Shown here one piece after another: positions 12,602 through 24,284 of a stretch of DNA of 64,000 bases. The notes beneath the pieces were generated by a model. That model had not been told where the DNA came from. It saw nothing but the letters and a program-made list of their open reading frames with translations, and made no database searches. The stretch comes from Rosa chinensis (taxonomy: Eukaryota; Streptophyta; Magnoliopsida; Rosales; Rosaceae). The position numbers and the translations under genes are program-made. Numbering within the stretch: the stretch's first letter is position 1; each line of letters starts with the position of its first letter. The stretch covers positions 11,903,001 through 11,967,000 of the forward strand of contig NC_037094.1 in assembly GCF_002994745.2 (NCBI RefSeq), read 5' to 3'.

Positions 12602-15049
12602 CTGGACAACCCATTCCCAATTATCAAACATCATCAGCATGGGTACTAGGTAATCGATGTTTACCTAAGATTCAGGGATTGGAGCCTTGAAGGAGTCGTA
12701 AAGATCAGAGATATATACTTGCAGTGAAGGTGACTCGCTGGCAGAGGAGGTGGCTTAGGCAGACTGTAAGGGGAGGTGGCTCGGTGGCTGGAGCCTGGAA
12801 CTCTAGAAGGTGGAACCAAAATGGATCTGAACGGGGAGTGAGAGATGGGACCGGCAGCAGCAAAGCACGATAGCAGCAAGCGAGATCCCTACTTGGCAGA
12901 TTTTGGCCCAAATTTCGTAAGGGATATGCAGTTGAGAGAGGGATATACAGTCAATGTGCAGTTGAGAGAGAGAGAGAGAGAGAGAGCTAAGTGTCGATGT
13001 GCAGGGATATGCAGTCGAGAGAGAGCTGAGTGTCGAGAGAGCGGCCTATGTTTTTTTTGTTCTTTCTTTCTTTTGGACACGATGTGGGAATCAAAACCTA
13101 GCTAAAAATTCTCTTAAGTTATTTACACAACAAAAATATCTCTCACTGTCGTCTGAGTGCATCATTAAAAATTAAAATGTAAAATCATGGAGGGAAACAT
13201 GGCACCTTCAACATTTTTGGTTAAAATGTTGCCGCCAGTTGCATGTTCACACAACAGAACATCTTAAATCTGTTGTACGATTATAGTAGCTTGCACTAGC
13301 CCTATCTCGGTGAAGACATTCAAGCAAGCATCCTTCAACTTTGGTGCTTGGTTTTTCAATCACACAACAGAAATAATAAAACCCGTTGTCCTAGTAGCCC
13401 AAATTTCAGCTTTTCAAGATCCAACCAAAACTCCGAAGTGGAGGGAAATCTGCAGCTAAATTTTTAAGGCTCAGACAACAGACCATGCTTAATTCTGTTG
13501 TGCAATGGAGTTCCAATAAAAAAGTTATCACTTTGTTGGCATTCACACAACAGAATATAACCAGCACCGTTGTATAATAAAACTGACTTCAACATACAAC
13601 AGATGATTTGTGTTCCGTTGTGTGATTAGTGTTGTGTGATTAACTTTTTGTACTAGTGTGAGTTTTGTAACATGTATGGGCGAAGAGTTGAGTTTAGTAT
13701 TAGAAGACATACACATTACAAGAACAAGCATTCTGGTAAGCTCATCTCAAGAATATTTGTTTGTTCTAAAGAAGGTTTACGTACAATAGATAAGCGAGAC
13801 CATTTGACTAAGAATCCTCGAGCGGAGACACGAACAAGTTGTGATGCTGAAATGATCATTAAGTTGGATAAATCAAGTGGTAGGTACAGAGTTGTTCAAT
13901 TTGAAGAAACTCACAGCCATGATCTTGTAATACAAGAGTGTGCTCACATGCTACCATCTCAACGAAATGTTACTTCTTCACAAGGAGCTGAGATGGAATT
14001 GGTACAAGATTCTAGAATCCCACTGAAGCTTTCATTCGAGTTAATGGGCAGAGAAGTTGGTGGAAGAGAGGCTCTTGGATTCACTAAACAATATCAAAAA
14101 AATTATCTTCAATCTCAGAGGCAAAAGAAATTGGCATATGGAGAAGTAGGATGCTTATTAAAATACTTCCAAAATCAAGCATTAGAAAATCCCTCATTTT
14201 TCTATGCTGTGCAATTGGATAGTGATGGGCAAATAACAAATATTCTTTGGGCTGATGTTAGGATGATACTTGATTATGGTTTATTTGGTGATGTTGTGAG
14301 TTTTGACACTACATACAGAACTAATGAAGCCAATCGTCCATTTGGAGTATTTGTGGGATTTAATCATCATCGTGAGACTGTAATCTTTGGGGCTGCATTG
14401 ATGTATGATGAAACTTCTGATTAGTTTACATGATTATTTGTGACGTTTTTGGAGGCAATGTCTAACAAGGCTCCAAAGTCTATTTTTACAGATCAAGATG
14501 CTGCAATGGCTAAAGCTTGTGCAAATGTGATGCCTAACACATATCACTTGCTTTGCACATGGCATATAATGAAAAATGCCATTAAGAAAGCAAGTAGTAT
14601 ATTCAAGGGTGAGGAAGGGGTCACCACCTTCTTATCAAAGTGTATGAATAACTATGAAGAGGAGGATGAGTTCCTAGTTGTGTGGGAAGCAATGTTGAAT
14701 GAATATAGTGCACATGAAAATACTTGGTTAAGTAGTATATTCCGATTAAAGGAGAAATGGGCAAAACCATATATGAAGTGGGCATGGTCTGCTGGAATGC
14801 ATAGCACCCAATTAAGTGAGAGTTTCAATGCTAGCCTAAAACCATATGTTAAGTCAGAATATGATGTGGTTAAGTTTTTCAATCACTTTGACAGATTGCT
14901 CAATGATAAGCGATATAAAGAGTTAGAGACAGAGTATGCTTTGTGCTACAAGTTACCTGCTATTGGGATATTTTCTTCAATGGTGATCAAGGCTGGAAAT
15001 ATTTACACTAAAGCTGTATTTAAAGAATTCCAGATTCAATATGAGAAGG

Positions 15050-15615
15050 CAGGGCCGGTCCTGAGATTATAACGACCTGAGGCGAAAAATTAAAATGTGG
15101 CCTCCGAGATATATATGTGCGAGTATATATACACATACATACATATATATATATATATATTTTATATATATATATATATATATTTTCCAAATAACAATAC
15201 AAAATCATGTATTTTGAATAAAAATAAAAGTAGAACTAGAACTACTAACAAAACAAAAATATATGAATTTTTATTCATAGATAAATTTCTGAAATACAAA
15301 AAGAAAAAAATAGTTAAACATAAAATTATATGGAAAAGAAAAAGAAAAAGCAGGGTTTGGGCCACAGGCCAGGGAAAATTGTAAAAAAAAACTGAAAAAA
15401 TGAGGGTGGGGAGGGAAGCAAGGTTCAAACATTGGTTGGGAATGAGCCATTTTAGCTGCAGTGCTGGTAAACCAAGGCTATATTTCATCCCAGTTAAACC
15501 AAATAATATATACGTATTAAAGATGACATACATATAGGACGAGATCTTCAGAGGCCCTCCGGGACTGGTGGCCTGAGACTGCTGCCTCAGGTGGCAGCCC
15601 TCAGGGCCTGCCCTG
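15050..15615. mobile_element. hAT-type non-autonomous element (566 bp) with perfect 8 bp TSD
   Basis: The left terminus CAGGGCCGGTCCTGAG and the right terminus, reverse complemented, CAGGGCAGGCCCTGAG form 16 bp imperfect TIRs of hAT type. TGAGAAGG directly precedes (15042-15049) and directly follows (15616-15623) as a perfect 8 bp target duplication, the hAT-specific length. The interior is AT-rich with TA repeats and no transposase. Removing it and one TSD copy joins the FAR1-like frame precisely. Confidence 0.95.
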
Positions 15616-16624
15616 TGAGAAGGCTCTTGATTACAACTTAGTCGGATGTATTCAAGATGGTGATGACATTGTGTATAAAGTTGCCTTTAATGGTCATCCA
15701 AAGGAGAGATGTGTTAGGGTGAACAAAGACCAGTCTATATCTTGTAGTTGCAGGTTGTTTGAGATTGAAGGTATTTTGTGCCGCCATGCAATAAAAATCC
15801 TTACTAAGTACATGAATGTCAAAGAGATTCTTGATTAGTATATTATAAAAAGATGGACAAGAAAAGCAAGATCGGAAAGAGTGAAAGGCATGAATGGCCA
15901 AGACATCCAAGTAGATACCAACCTATAACAAACATCTTGGTACAAGTCTCTAAGTTCCATGTCCACCAAGATTTCATCTTGGGTCGCTGAGACCGAAGAG
16001 ACATATAAGTTTGCTGTTCATCATTTGGGGGAACTAAGCAAAGCTATTGAAGACATGTTATGTTCAAAAATGGATACATTACATCTCGATAAGGATGACC
16101 AGATTGCACCTTCCACCACTATGATTGAGGGTATTAATATGGCCAAAAGTAGCCCAGATAAGGCGAAATATGTTCAAGCCAAGGGATTCAAGAAAAGAGA
16201 GAGTGCTCGAGGAAGAAAAAGAAGAATTATAGGTGATTTTGAAAAAAGTTTGGCCAAGAATCGAAAAGGGAGTACTCTTGAGCAAGAAAAGTCATCTAGT
16301 TCTGATTCAGCCAAGATATTTCGTTTTGGTAAAATTTGTTCATTTAGTTCTGATTCAACTAAGGTATTTCGTTTTCTTAAAAGTTACTCATGTTTGTTTT
16401 TTCTTTTTTCATGTCCTCAGTCTGGAAATTGTGGTTCTCCAATTCCAATGTTATGGATGCAATTTCAAGAATCTCAAAGTTTTAGTTACCAAGCATTACT
16501 TAACTCTCAAGATTTTTCAGATGATGGGGAAGACTCACACAGTGGTGATGAATTATTTGAACTCAGAGTTCAGTTTCTTCTTCTTTTTGCCATTTGTAGT
16601 GAAGCATATCATAGAATTGTGTAG

Positions 16625-18134
16625 ATATTAGGCTTTATACAACTTGCTATCTTCTTCTGTAGTTTGAGAGTTTCATAAGTTTGTGGAACTGTTTAGGAGT
16701 TTTATCAATTTGTGGAACTGTTTTTTCTGTTCATCAATTTGTGGAACAAAGATGCTTGTTTGTGGAACTGTTATTTAACTCTGTGCTTTTATAGTTTAAG
16801 CATTACCTATTTGATAATGAACTGTACAAGTTTTAGTTTTCTACAGAAAGTTGCAGAACTTGAGTAATTTTACCATCAGTTTTTAGTTTTCTGCTCAATT
16901 TGTTGTGTATGCATAGGAGTTTTGGTTAGCCACTTTTGAGTTTCAAAGTGTTCATATTCAGTAGCTTAACAAGGAGGCAATCACTTAAAACTGGAATTTT
17001 TGTTCTTCAAACCTGCTTCTTTGGTACACCAATTGACAAAACTACTTACTTTACTTAAAGAAGCTTGAGAACTTTGAATAACATGGCTGGTCATTCGCCA
17101 AGTTAAGATAAAGAATGAAATTCTCATATACTCTGCAGAATTTCTTCATACATAGAAACTTTTCATATTAATTCACTCCAAATTGGAGTCATGCACAACC
17201 TTTTCATATATAGAAACTTAACAATTTACTCCAAATAGGAGTCATGGCCAAAAGTAAAAGTTTTACACCTTTACCAAAGCCCAATAGCCTTCAACAATAA
17301 CATTAGCTCCAATTTGTTAACATCATCAGTTCCACTCACCTATCCTAACCAATATGTGGTGCTCTAATTCTCATTCCTTCATGGGATCTTTCGTTGTACA
17401 GATCAATGCGGGTCCTGCAACAACATGGCTTCTTGTACAAATTGTCATTGACAACATGAGTATGATAAACCTGATAAGGTGAAGATGAGTAACATTAGCT
17501 TCATAGACTTCATCATTTTTAAATGCAAGACAACATTAGCTTCATAGCTTGAAGGTGAAGATGAACAACATTAGCTCCATAACTTACAAACCAACTTTAA
17601 CATTTTCTCTCTTAGTCTGACCAAAAGTTTCGAAATTGGTAAAATTACAACATCTATACCAAATCCTTACAAATTTTCAATCTTTCCTCTACTTCACACC
17701 AATGCATGGTACTCTCCTACTCCAAATCAAAGCTCAGGGCGTACAAATGCATAATTTTTTCCACACTCAACCCATCAATCAACAATGAAACTCCCTCAAA
17801 ACATACAAACCCAGATGATAAAATGCTTAATACAGATGGAAAATACTAACAATATGCAGAACAAACAAAAGGGTAATCATAACAGACCTGAGAAAACGCA
17901 TCAACAAAGTAGTCATCTTCAAATTCGATCTATTGCATCAGCAAAACAATTTAGAAGTTATTCCTACAACCTCCCAACAAAACACGCTCAAATCCAATGA
18001 ATTGAAATACACCCAAATCAAACGAACAACATAACACAAGAAACGAAAACAAAAAGACACATCTCACCAAACTTGGATCGCCACCTCCTAACAAGTCATT
18101 GACACAATAACTGATTCTTAAATTTTTCACTATT
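16625..18134. other. Intergenic, short local duplications, no gene
   Basis: No gene recognised. It contains four copies of TTTGTGGAAC (about 16680-16775), a duplicated GAAACTT...CTCCAAAT.GGAGTCATG segment (17150-17246) and a duplicated GGTGAAGATGA.YAACATTAGCT segment (17477-17578). Confidence 0.55.
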
Positions 18135-18342
18135 AGATGGTGAGGGGAAGGAGGAAATTGGGCCAAGAGAGAGAGGGAGATGTGAGGAGTCGAGAGATCG
18201 GACTCGGCTTCAGTTCACGACTAGATGATGAGGGGGGGGGGGGGGGGGGGGGGGGGGTCTGATGAGGGGAAGGAGGAAATTGGGTGAAGAGAGAGAGGGA
18301 GATGCGAGGAGTCGAGGGGTAGAGATCTTGCTCGATTCAGTG
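18135..18342. repeat. Direct repeat (~85 bp) split by a 26 bp G-run
   Basis: GGTGAGGGGAAGGAGGAAATTGGG ... GAGAGAGGGAGATGYGAGGAGTCGAG occurs at about 18138-18200 and again at about 18259-18320. Between them lies an uninterrupted run of 26 G at 18232-18257, likely polymorphic and possibly inexact in assembly. Confidence 0.85.
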
Positions 18343-18555
18343 TTGACGTTAAAGAACTATTTGGAGATCGTTAGCGAAGTTATGGCTTTCTGTGTTGTAA
18401 GTATTATAGCCCTTAGATTGAACCAGTAACACGTGGCGAGCTGAGAGTGTTATCCAAGCAGATCCTAGCAAAATGAATTCTAGCAGAGAAGCCGAATCCG
18501 ATGCTAAATGCCCATGTCCAGAAAATGAGAGTGCTTCTTGTATTGTCGGTTCCAA
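18343..18555 (-). pseudogene. F-box-family fragment, inverted copy of 8731-8885
   Basis: The reverse complement of 18343-18499 matches 8731-8885 with 8 substitutions and one 2 bp indel (about 95% by eye). Its minus-strand frame reads ARHVLLVQSKGYNTYNTESH, an internal segment typical of plant F-box-associated proteins, and then stops at the point where the other copy goes on. No F-box itself is present, so this is a fragment. Confidence 0.75.
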
Positions 18556-18600
18556 TAGTACACCTCAAATAAAGATTTAGAAGAAAAAAAATTTCAAAAA

Positions 18601-18601
<1 letters not shown>

Positions 18602-18681
<80 letters not shown>
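18602..18681 (-). tRNA. tRNA-Leu (anticodon UAG), copy 1
   Basis: 80 nt type II tRNA on the minus strand. The acceptor stem GACAGTT/AGCTGTC pairs with one G-T wobble, the D arm contains GGCCGAGTGGTCTAAGGC, the anticodon stem CCAGA/TCTGG closes loop TTTAGGC (anticodon TAG), the variable arm is extended, and the T arm has GGTTCAAATCC. No intron; discriminator A. An identical copy lies at 48687-48766. Confidence 0.97.
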
Positions 18682-18775
18682 ACATGTTCAAATGTTCCAC
18701 GTACAGTAAATTTATTTATTCAGCAGAACTTTTCAAATTCTACCTGCACCGCTCCACTAATGAACCCAACCAAAT

Positions 18776-19935
18776 TTGCCGGCGCCACCCATCGGCCAAC
18801 AACAAAGAACAACAAGAGAAACCCTCATTCTAAAACTACCAATGTATTTAACAGCGGAGATCTTGCACAGACTCCCAGGCAAATCACTCGTCCAGTGCAA
18901 GTACGTGTGCTCGTCTTGGCGTTGCTGGCTCCTAAACCCTCACTTCACCAAACCCCTACTCCCACGAAGACGTGGCTGCCTCTTGATCCGTGGCTTCACC
19001 GACCTCACAGACCCTCGCACCAGCGGCACCTTCTTGATCGATCTCGACAAGAAAGACTACTCGAAGCCAAACGTCGAGATTGCACTGAAGCTTCCGAGGG
19101 ATCCGAACCCCCCACCTGTTGGTTTGATATATCAAATTCCATTACCGGTGAGTCTTTAGCTCTTCCTACAATGCCTACCAAACCGACACGTAAACGGAGC
19201 CATATGCAGATAATTTCCGGGCTAGGGTTTTGTCCCTTCCGCCGTGTCTATAAAGTACTGTGTACCTTTCCAATAAAAGGTTCTAGTGATGAAGAGGAGG
19301 CAATGGTTTTGACAGTTGGGCTGCGGATCAGTTGGAGAAGCATTGGGCATTATAAAGGCACGGCTGCTGGGAAAACACAAAAGCGTATGATTTATCTGAA
19401 TGGATCCCTTCACTGGATAAATGATTATGGAAAAAGGACTATTTCGATATGTGCCTTTGATGTTGAGAGAGAGGTGTTCCAACAATTACCATCTTTTACA
19501 GTGGGAGCTCCCTTTTTGTGGGACTGTGATCTTGGAGTTTTGAGAGGTTGGCTTTCCCTACTTGTTAACATAAGCACTTCGACTATTTATGGGGACATTA
19601 GTTTCTGGGTGATGAACGATTACGGTGTCAAGGAGTCTTGGACCAAATAATGTGAAATTGGAAGCAGAAGATTACTGCCTACCACTCGAGCACTGGCATA
19701 CACAGAGGAAGGGCAAATATTGAGGTTCCAATATGAAAAACTGCTTGTATATACTAGCGATGGGGGACTGGTGAGGGTTCAAGCTGATGGAATACCATCA
19801 AACATTACGAATGCATGTGTCCATATTCCAAGCTTTGTTTCGCTTAATGATATGATCAGGGGTACCGTACTTGGAACTCCGAGGTGCATTATTTATCAAA
19901 TGTTTGTTATATGTGCAGTGAAATTATATCTAAGT
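18776..19935 (+). pseudogene. F-box / F-box-associated protein gene, probably broken
   Basis: F-box proteins recruit substrates to SCF ubiquitin ligases. From ATG 18776, frame 2 encodes an F-box, LPMYLTAEILHRLPGKSLVQ then CKYVCSSWRCWLLNPHF, and ends at TAG 19157-19159. The F-box-associated part is in frame 1 from about 19213 (GLGFCPFRRVYKVLCTFP, MIYLNGSLHWINDYG, ICAFDVEREVFQQLP, SFWVMNDYGVKESWTK). It meets a TAA at 19648-19650, after which the same frame carries homologous residues to about 19935. The segment between F-box and associated domain is much shorter than usual, suggesting a deletion that also shifted the frame. A GTGAGT at 19147 could be a splice donor, so a short functional F-box protein cannot be excluded. 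tRNA-Leu lies just upstream. Confidence 0.75.
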
Positions 19936-20229
19936 TAACTTCATTGGAGTAATGCTATGCGTTTCTAACTGTTGCAGCTACCAAAGTATTGAGCGTTTAT
20001 AACTTGCTTGATCATCATTATACTCGCCTCTAAAATAAAAACGGTGAACAACATGCATGCTTGCTTGCATACATTCTATTTGTTGCATACAATTGGATTT
20101 TGAAGTACGCGAGAAGTACAGAAGGTAAAATGTGCTCCCGCTTTGTTACTGGGACAATTTCGAGCTATTTCTTTTTTTGGTTTCTGCTCTATTTCTCTTG
20201 TTAAGGACTACTGTTTTCTTATTTCCATT

Positions 20230-20313
20230 GCATAAATATCTCAAAGTGATTTTCGGAAAAGTTCTATTTGTATATGTCCATAGCAGTTTCTTATCACTTT
20301 GAGATATTTATGC
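20230..20313. repeat. Perfect 21 bp inverted repeat, 42 bp loop
   Basis: GCATAAATATCTCAAAGTGAT (first 20 bases shown in 20230-20249, arm to 20250) is followed at 20293-20313 by its exact reverse complement. This can form a long hairpin. No miRNA, terminator or element identity can be assigned. Confidence 0.85.
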
Positions 20314-22207
20314 GATAAAAAGCTTTGCTACAGTTAGCATATGAATCTATTCAAAATAGACTATAAGGCAGAGTACGATTATCTGTTGATGGTGTTTAAT
20401 GAATGCTTGAGATCCAAGGTTTCATCCAAGTGGATTGCCTATAAATAAAAGGAAAATAAATCCTAGTGAATCATATTACCTTTGCAGCAAGGAAAAAGAT
20501 AGAGAGCGAGTAGTCACTAATAGAAAAATGGCCTAAGGGAACATATAACATGTGTGCCTTTTGATACCTATAGGGACAAATATGTGTCCCCATTGAGCTA
20601 TAGAGACATATATCATGTGTGCCTATTGCTAGTGTTTCTATTGCTAAATTGAACACATATCTTAAGTGTCCCCAAATAGAAGAGTAGGTCCCACGGGTCT
20701 CTCTACACTACAAATCTGGATTCTGTATCAAGTATTGTACTACACTTGTACAAATACAGCAAAAATATACTCACTCTTAGGGACACTTACATCTGTGCCA
20801 ATGACCTTTTTTTTTCCCCCGGTTTTCTGACCATAATAGATTCAAATCAATCATGGGCAATTGCAACAGTACAAAAGTACTCCAGTATGCATTAGAAACC
20901 ATATCAAAGAATAAAAACACTAATCGCAATCCCATTAATGAATAAGTATTTCAATGTTACAATAGAATAAGTAACTATATCCAACTACGAAACTTCAATT
21001 CAGTGGATCATTAATACATGAAAAAGCTAAGTACTTCAGCAGCACTTGGTCCAATAGTCCGACCCTCTCCAACATGAGATCAAACTGCACAAGTATGCAA
21101 ATTATATGATCAAAGCAGCACTTAATATGATGAAACACATACTACTACTATTAACCCGACCATACTACTACACAATTCAGTCAAGGCATGTTTGGAATCA
21201 TGGTTGCATCCTGAATGAAGCTAATTTGTACATGAATGTTTGATGATCAATATAACTCGTCATCCACCAGACACAAGTGTACAAGCTGTGCAACTTCTGA
21301 ACAGGTCTAGCATAAATTATAGCATTGAACTAAACTAGCAGGACAAGAGTATGTGGCTTTTCAAGATCACAAATTAATAAAGAAGCTTTTATGCATGTTC
21401 CCATTAGCCATCTTAGTAACATGTGAAACCTAAAAAAAAAAAAAATTATAGATCACAACATGAAGCTTACTTTTGAGAAAAATGAGGCACAAAGTTCAGA
21501 GGCTCGGTACCATCGAGTTGCAACATAATCCTTCACAGATACAAAAAACCTTAGTCTGTAGCCATTGTCGTTTATAGGCAAATGAAAAACTTCTGACAAT
21601 AGACATTCTCATATTTGTTTGGTGGCAACTTATAGTAAAAAAATAGCAGATGGGGGCATCGTTGAAAGATACTCGAGCAAGCCCAATGTCTCATATCATT
21701 AATTTGCAGTCAGCATTAGCAAGAATATTTTTTGGCATTAAATCTCGATGAAATACATTTGCTGCAAGAAATGCAAAGCAAAATGAATTAAATCACTGAA
21801 ACTGTAAACACTACTATAATTAGTCCAAAATACCAACCTGTATGAATATACTTTAAACCACGAAGAACCTGGTACAGGAAAAACTGATAATGCTCCTGGG
21901 TAAGACCATCATTTGCCTTGATAACCCGGTGAAGGTACGATTCCATCAACTCAAACACAACATAGATATCTCTGAATTTTTGTTGTGAAGAAGGAAGCAT
22001 AATGTGATTTATTTCAACAATATCAGGATGATGAAGCAGATAAAGAAGCTTGACTTCTCTCAGGGTCCTTGTAGCATTTGAGACATACTCAAAGACACCA
22101 TTAATCTTCTTGATCGCAACTTTTTCTTCGGTGTGGGTGTTAACCGCAGAACCCACAACACCATAACTTCCTTTCCCAATGACCTCCTGAACTTTGTACT
22201 TGCTTGC

Positions 22208-24284
22208 TGACGCGCCTGAAGCAAGCGCGCAATTTAACCCTGAAAATATCGTTAGTAGTATAAGCAAATAGGGATCGTTCTATCCGGGGATTGAGGGTAC
22301 ACTTGTAATTGTGAAACAAATAAAGAAAAGTATTATTTACAAAAATAAAATAAAGAATATAAATATATACAATTGTATAAACAAATAAAGAATTAAAATA
22401 ATAAAGTATTATTTACAAAAATAAAAAAAGAATAAATATATACAAGTGAACACAAATAAGGGGGGGTTTAGGATTCTTAAAATTAAAATTAAAATAAATA
22501 AAATAAAGAAAACGTAAAAACATATATACAAGGGTGGAACGCAAGGAACAAAGATCAAAACCACATCCATATGCAAGAAATCCAATTACAATTCCTATAG
22601 TTGATTTTAAATGTCATGAGAGAGGAGTTGATCATGTGAAACATTCGAAAGCAAATGATTTCCCATATTTTACTTTTCAATGCTAATTAACCTAAGCGAA
22701 AGCACCTAGATTAATACTATCAAACATGCAATCAAGCCCTAGAAAGCTAGTCAATCATGACATGTTCAACGCATTAGACATAGAGAAAGGCTATCAACTC
22801 AAGTGTACAACTTAGTATGGAAAAGTCCACCTAATTGCAATCCTCTTTAATTAAATTCGGTCTTTGCACAAAACCTTTACTACTTTGATTCAAGTTTACA
22901 CAAAACGAAAAGTCGATTTCATGTTCTTAAACCTAGCACCAATTATATCAAAATCCTAAGTGTTTGCAACCACATAAGATTAAAATACAAAAGTTTTCTA
23001 TCATGCAAATTTAATTAAACAAACCCACATAAGCAACATAAAAATCAACATATAGAAATCACAACTTTATCTCAAAACATATAAACGGGCTTTAAACTTT
23101 GCCCTTAACATTATTTGTTAACTAGAATTCATAGTTCTACAAATCTAAACAAAGAAAACCAAAAGAAATTACAAGGAAAAAGATAGAATTACACCATGAA
23201 GGGAGTGGATGATGAAGAGCTTGAGACGTTGATCTTGAATCTTTAAAGCAAGACTTCACTATCACGGCACAAGGTGGATGATGACGGCTAGGAGGCTTCA
23301 TGGCTTCTTCTTCTCTTCTTCTCTTTGCTTAAAAATGCAGAAACTTAAAACTAGAGTATGAAGAGAAAAATGGAAAGGAAATGGAGAGACAAAGAAGATG
23401 GAATGGATGAAGGAATGTGTGTTATGGATTCAGAAATTGGTCATTGAGAGTGAGAGGAGAAGGTGTTTAAATAGGGAAGAAAAAGAAGAGTGAAATGATG
23501 AGATGAAGAAAAATAATGAAAGTGGAGTATGAGAGTGGTTTGTAAAATATGTAAAAGATGAGGTAATGATGAAAGCAAAGCATGAAGGTGAAGAAATGTG
23601 GAAGTGATGATGATCTTTTAGGGTAGAAAAATTGTATCCAAGGAAAAAGAAATGCTTTCTTCATATGGGTGGGAAACATGAATATGTGGTGTTGAGCTGT
23701 TTTCAGGTCAGTTTCTTCCCCTTTATTCCTTCAATTATTTCTCCATCAAAACTTCAGAATGAGCCTTTGACTTCTTCATAAAAAATGTTCCACTATGAGT
23801 GTATATCATCCTCACAAATTTTCAGAGCTTTATTCCATGTGGTTGGGCCGGAAATGCTGCTGGACCTCTTACAGGTCCAGTTTTCCGGTTTTGCTTCTGT
23901 AGAAAATTGGGCTGATTGTTTGAAGGTCTTCCACTCTTATTTTTCTCTGGAACTCTTCATAAGAAATGATCATTTGGGTGTCTAGAATGGATCTGGAGAG
24001 TTTCAGCCCATTTCGAGTTCATTTGGTCAGGTGGCCGCTCCTTCTTCCTTGCTTGGCTCTGATTCTCCTAGCCGGAGTAAGAAAATATTCAAGGTTGATT
24101 TTTTAGTGCATTTTCATTTTTCTCCATCATTTCTAGGTAATTATGGACGTAACACTCATTTCTTCTTCATCTACTCCAATGTACCTAAAAATAGAAATTA
24201 AGTTAAAAATCGATTCGTTAAGGAATAACTAAGCAAAATGTGAGGAATTAATATTTAAAATATCACATTAAAATGCGCCTATCA
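22208..24284 (-). repeat. 3' LTR of the LARD-type element
   Basis: 2077 bp, nearly identical to 27510-29588. By eye the pair differs by three substitutions (all within the last 260 bp of this copy) and two homopolymer length changes (A7/A8, G7/G8). Confidence 0.95.

Larger units (their letters stand above)
9495..13658. mobile_element. Non-autonomous CACTA-like DNA transposon (A) inside the FAR1-like gene
   Basis: The left end reads CACTACTACAAAAAG (9495-9509) and the right end, reverse complemented, CACTAGTACAAAAAG (13658-13644): one mismatch in 15. Both ends carry dense subterminal repeats of CAGACAACGG/ACACAACGG type in both orientations, the hallmark of CACTA (Spm/En) elements. The 3 bp flanks (TCT / TGA) do not match, so the TSD is decayed or the edge is off by a base or two. 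FAR1 coding sequence resumes right after the element. No transposase is visible. An (AT)n tract (11428-11462), a possible captured exon (12412-12601) and GA repeats (12968-12988) lie inside. Confidence 0.82.
9391..16624 (+). pseudogene. FAR1/FRS-family (MULE transposase-derived) gene, broken by two insertions and stops
   Basis: FHY3/FAR1-type protein: N-terminal FAR1 zinc-binding domain, central MULE-like DDE transposase domain, SWIM zinc finger. Pieces in order on +: GNGMKFDSEELAYD (9448-9491); then, past a 4.2 kb CACTA element, EFCNMYGRRVEFSIR (from 13660) with the C...C...HSH binding set (FVCSKEG, TSCDAEM, ETHSHDL); transposase core SFDTTYRTN and FTDQDAAMAKA; IQYEKA at 15050; then, past a 566 bp hAT element, LDYNLVGCIQDGDDIVYKV and the SWIM finger CSCRLFEIEGILCRH; C-terminus STKISSWVAETEETYKFA to about 16.62 kb. 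Breaks: an apparent frameshift near 9440 and in-frame stops at 14422 (TAG), 14431 (TGA, where family members usually have W), 15837 (TAG) and about 15927 (TAA). It is not functional as a full protein. FRS genes regulate light signalling; a transposase origin is equally possible for this copy. Confidence 0.88.

Noticed and set aside
9495..13658. Reading the 4.2 kb CACTA-like segment as a normal FAR1 intron
   Set aside because: Its ends are CACTA TIRs with subterminal repeats rather than GT/AG at the coding boundaries.
15097..15533. Open frames of 95 and 123 codons over the TA-rich hAT interior
   Set aside because: Low-complexity (IYIYIY) translations of a TA repeat.
21471..21540. Apparent change of the MAPK activation motif TDY to KDY
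   Set aside because: The residue before DY comes from the intron acceptor (TGAAG/GAT); the Thr is encoded at the end of the previous exon, so the motif may have been intact. No loss of TDY is claimed.
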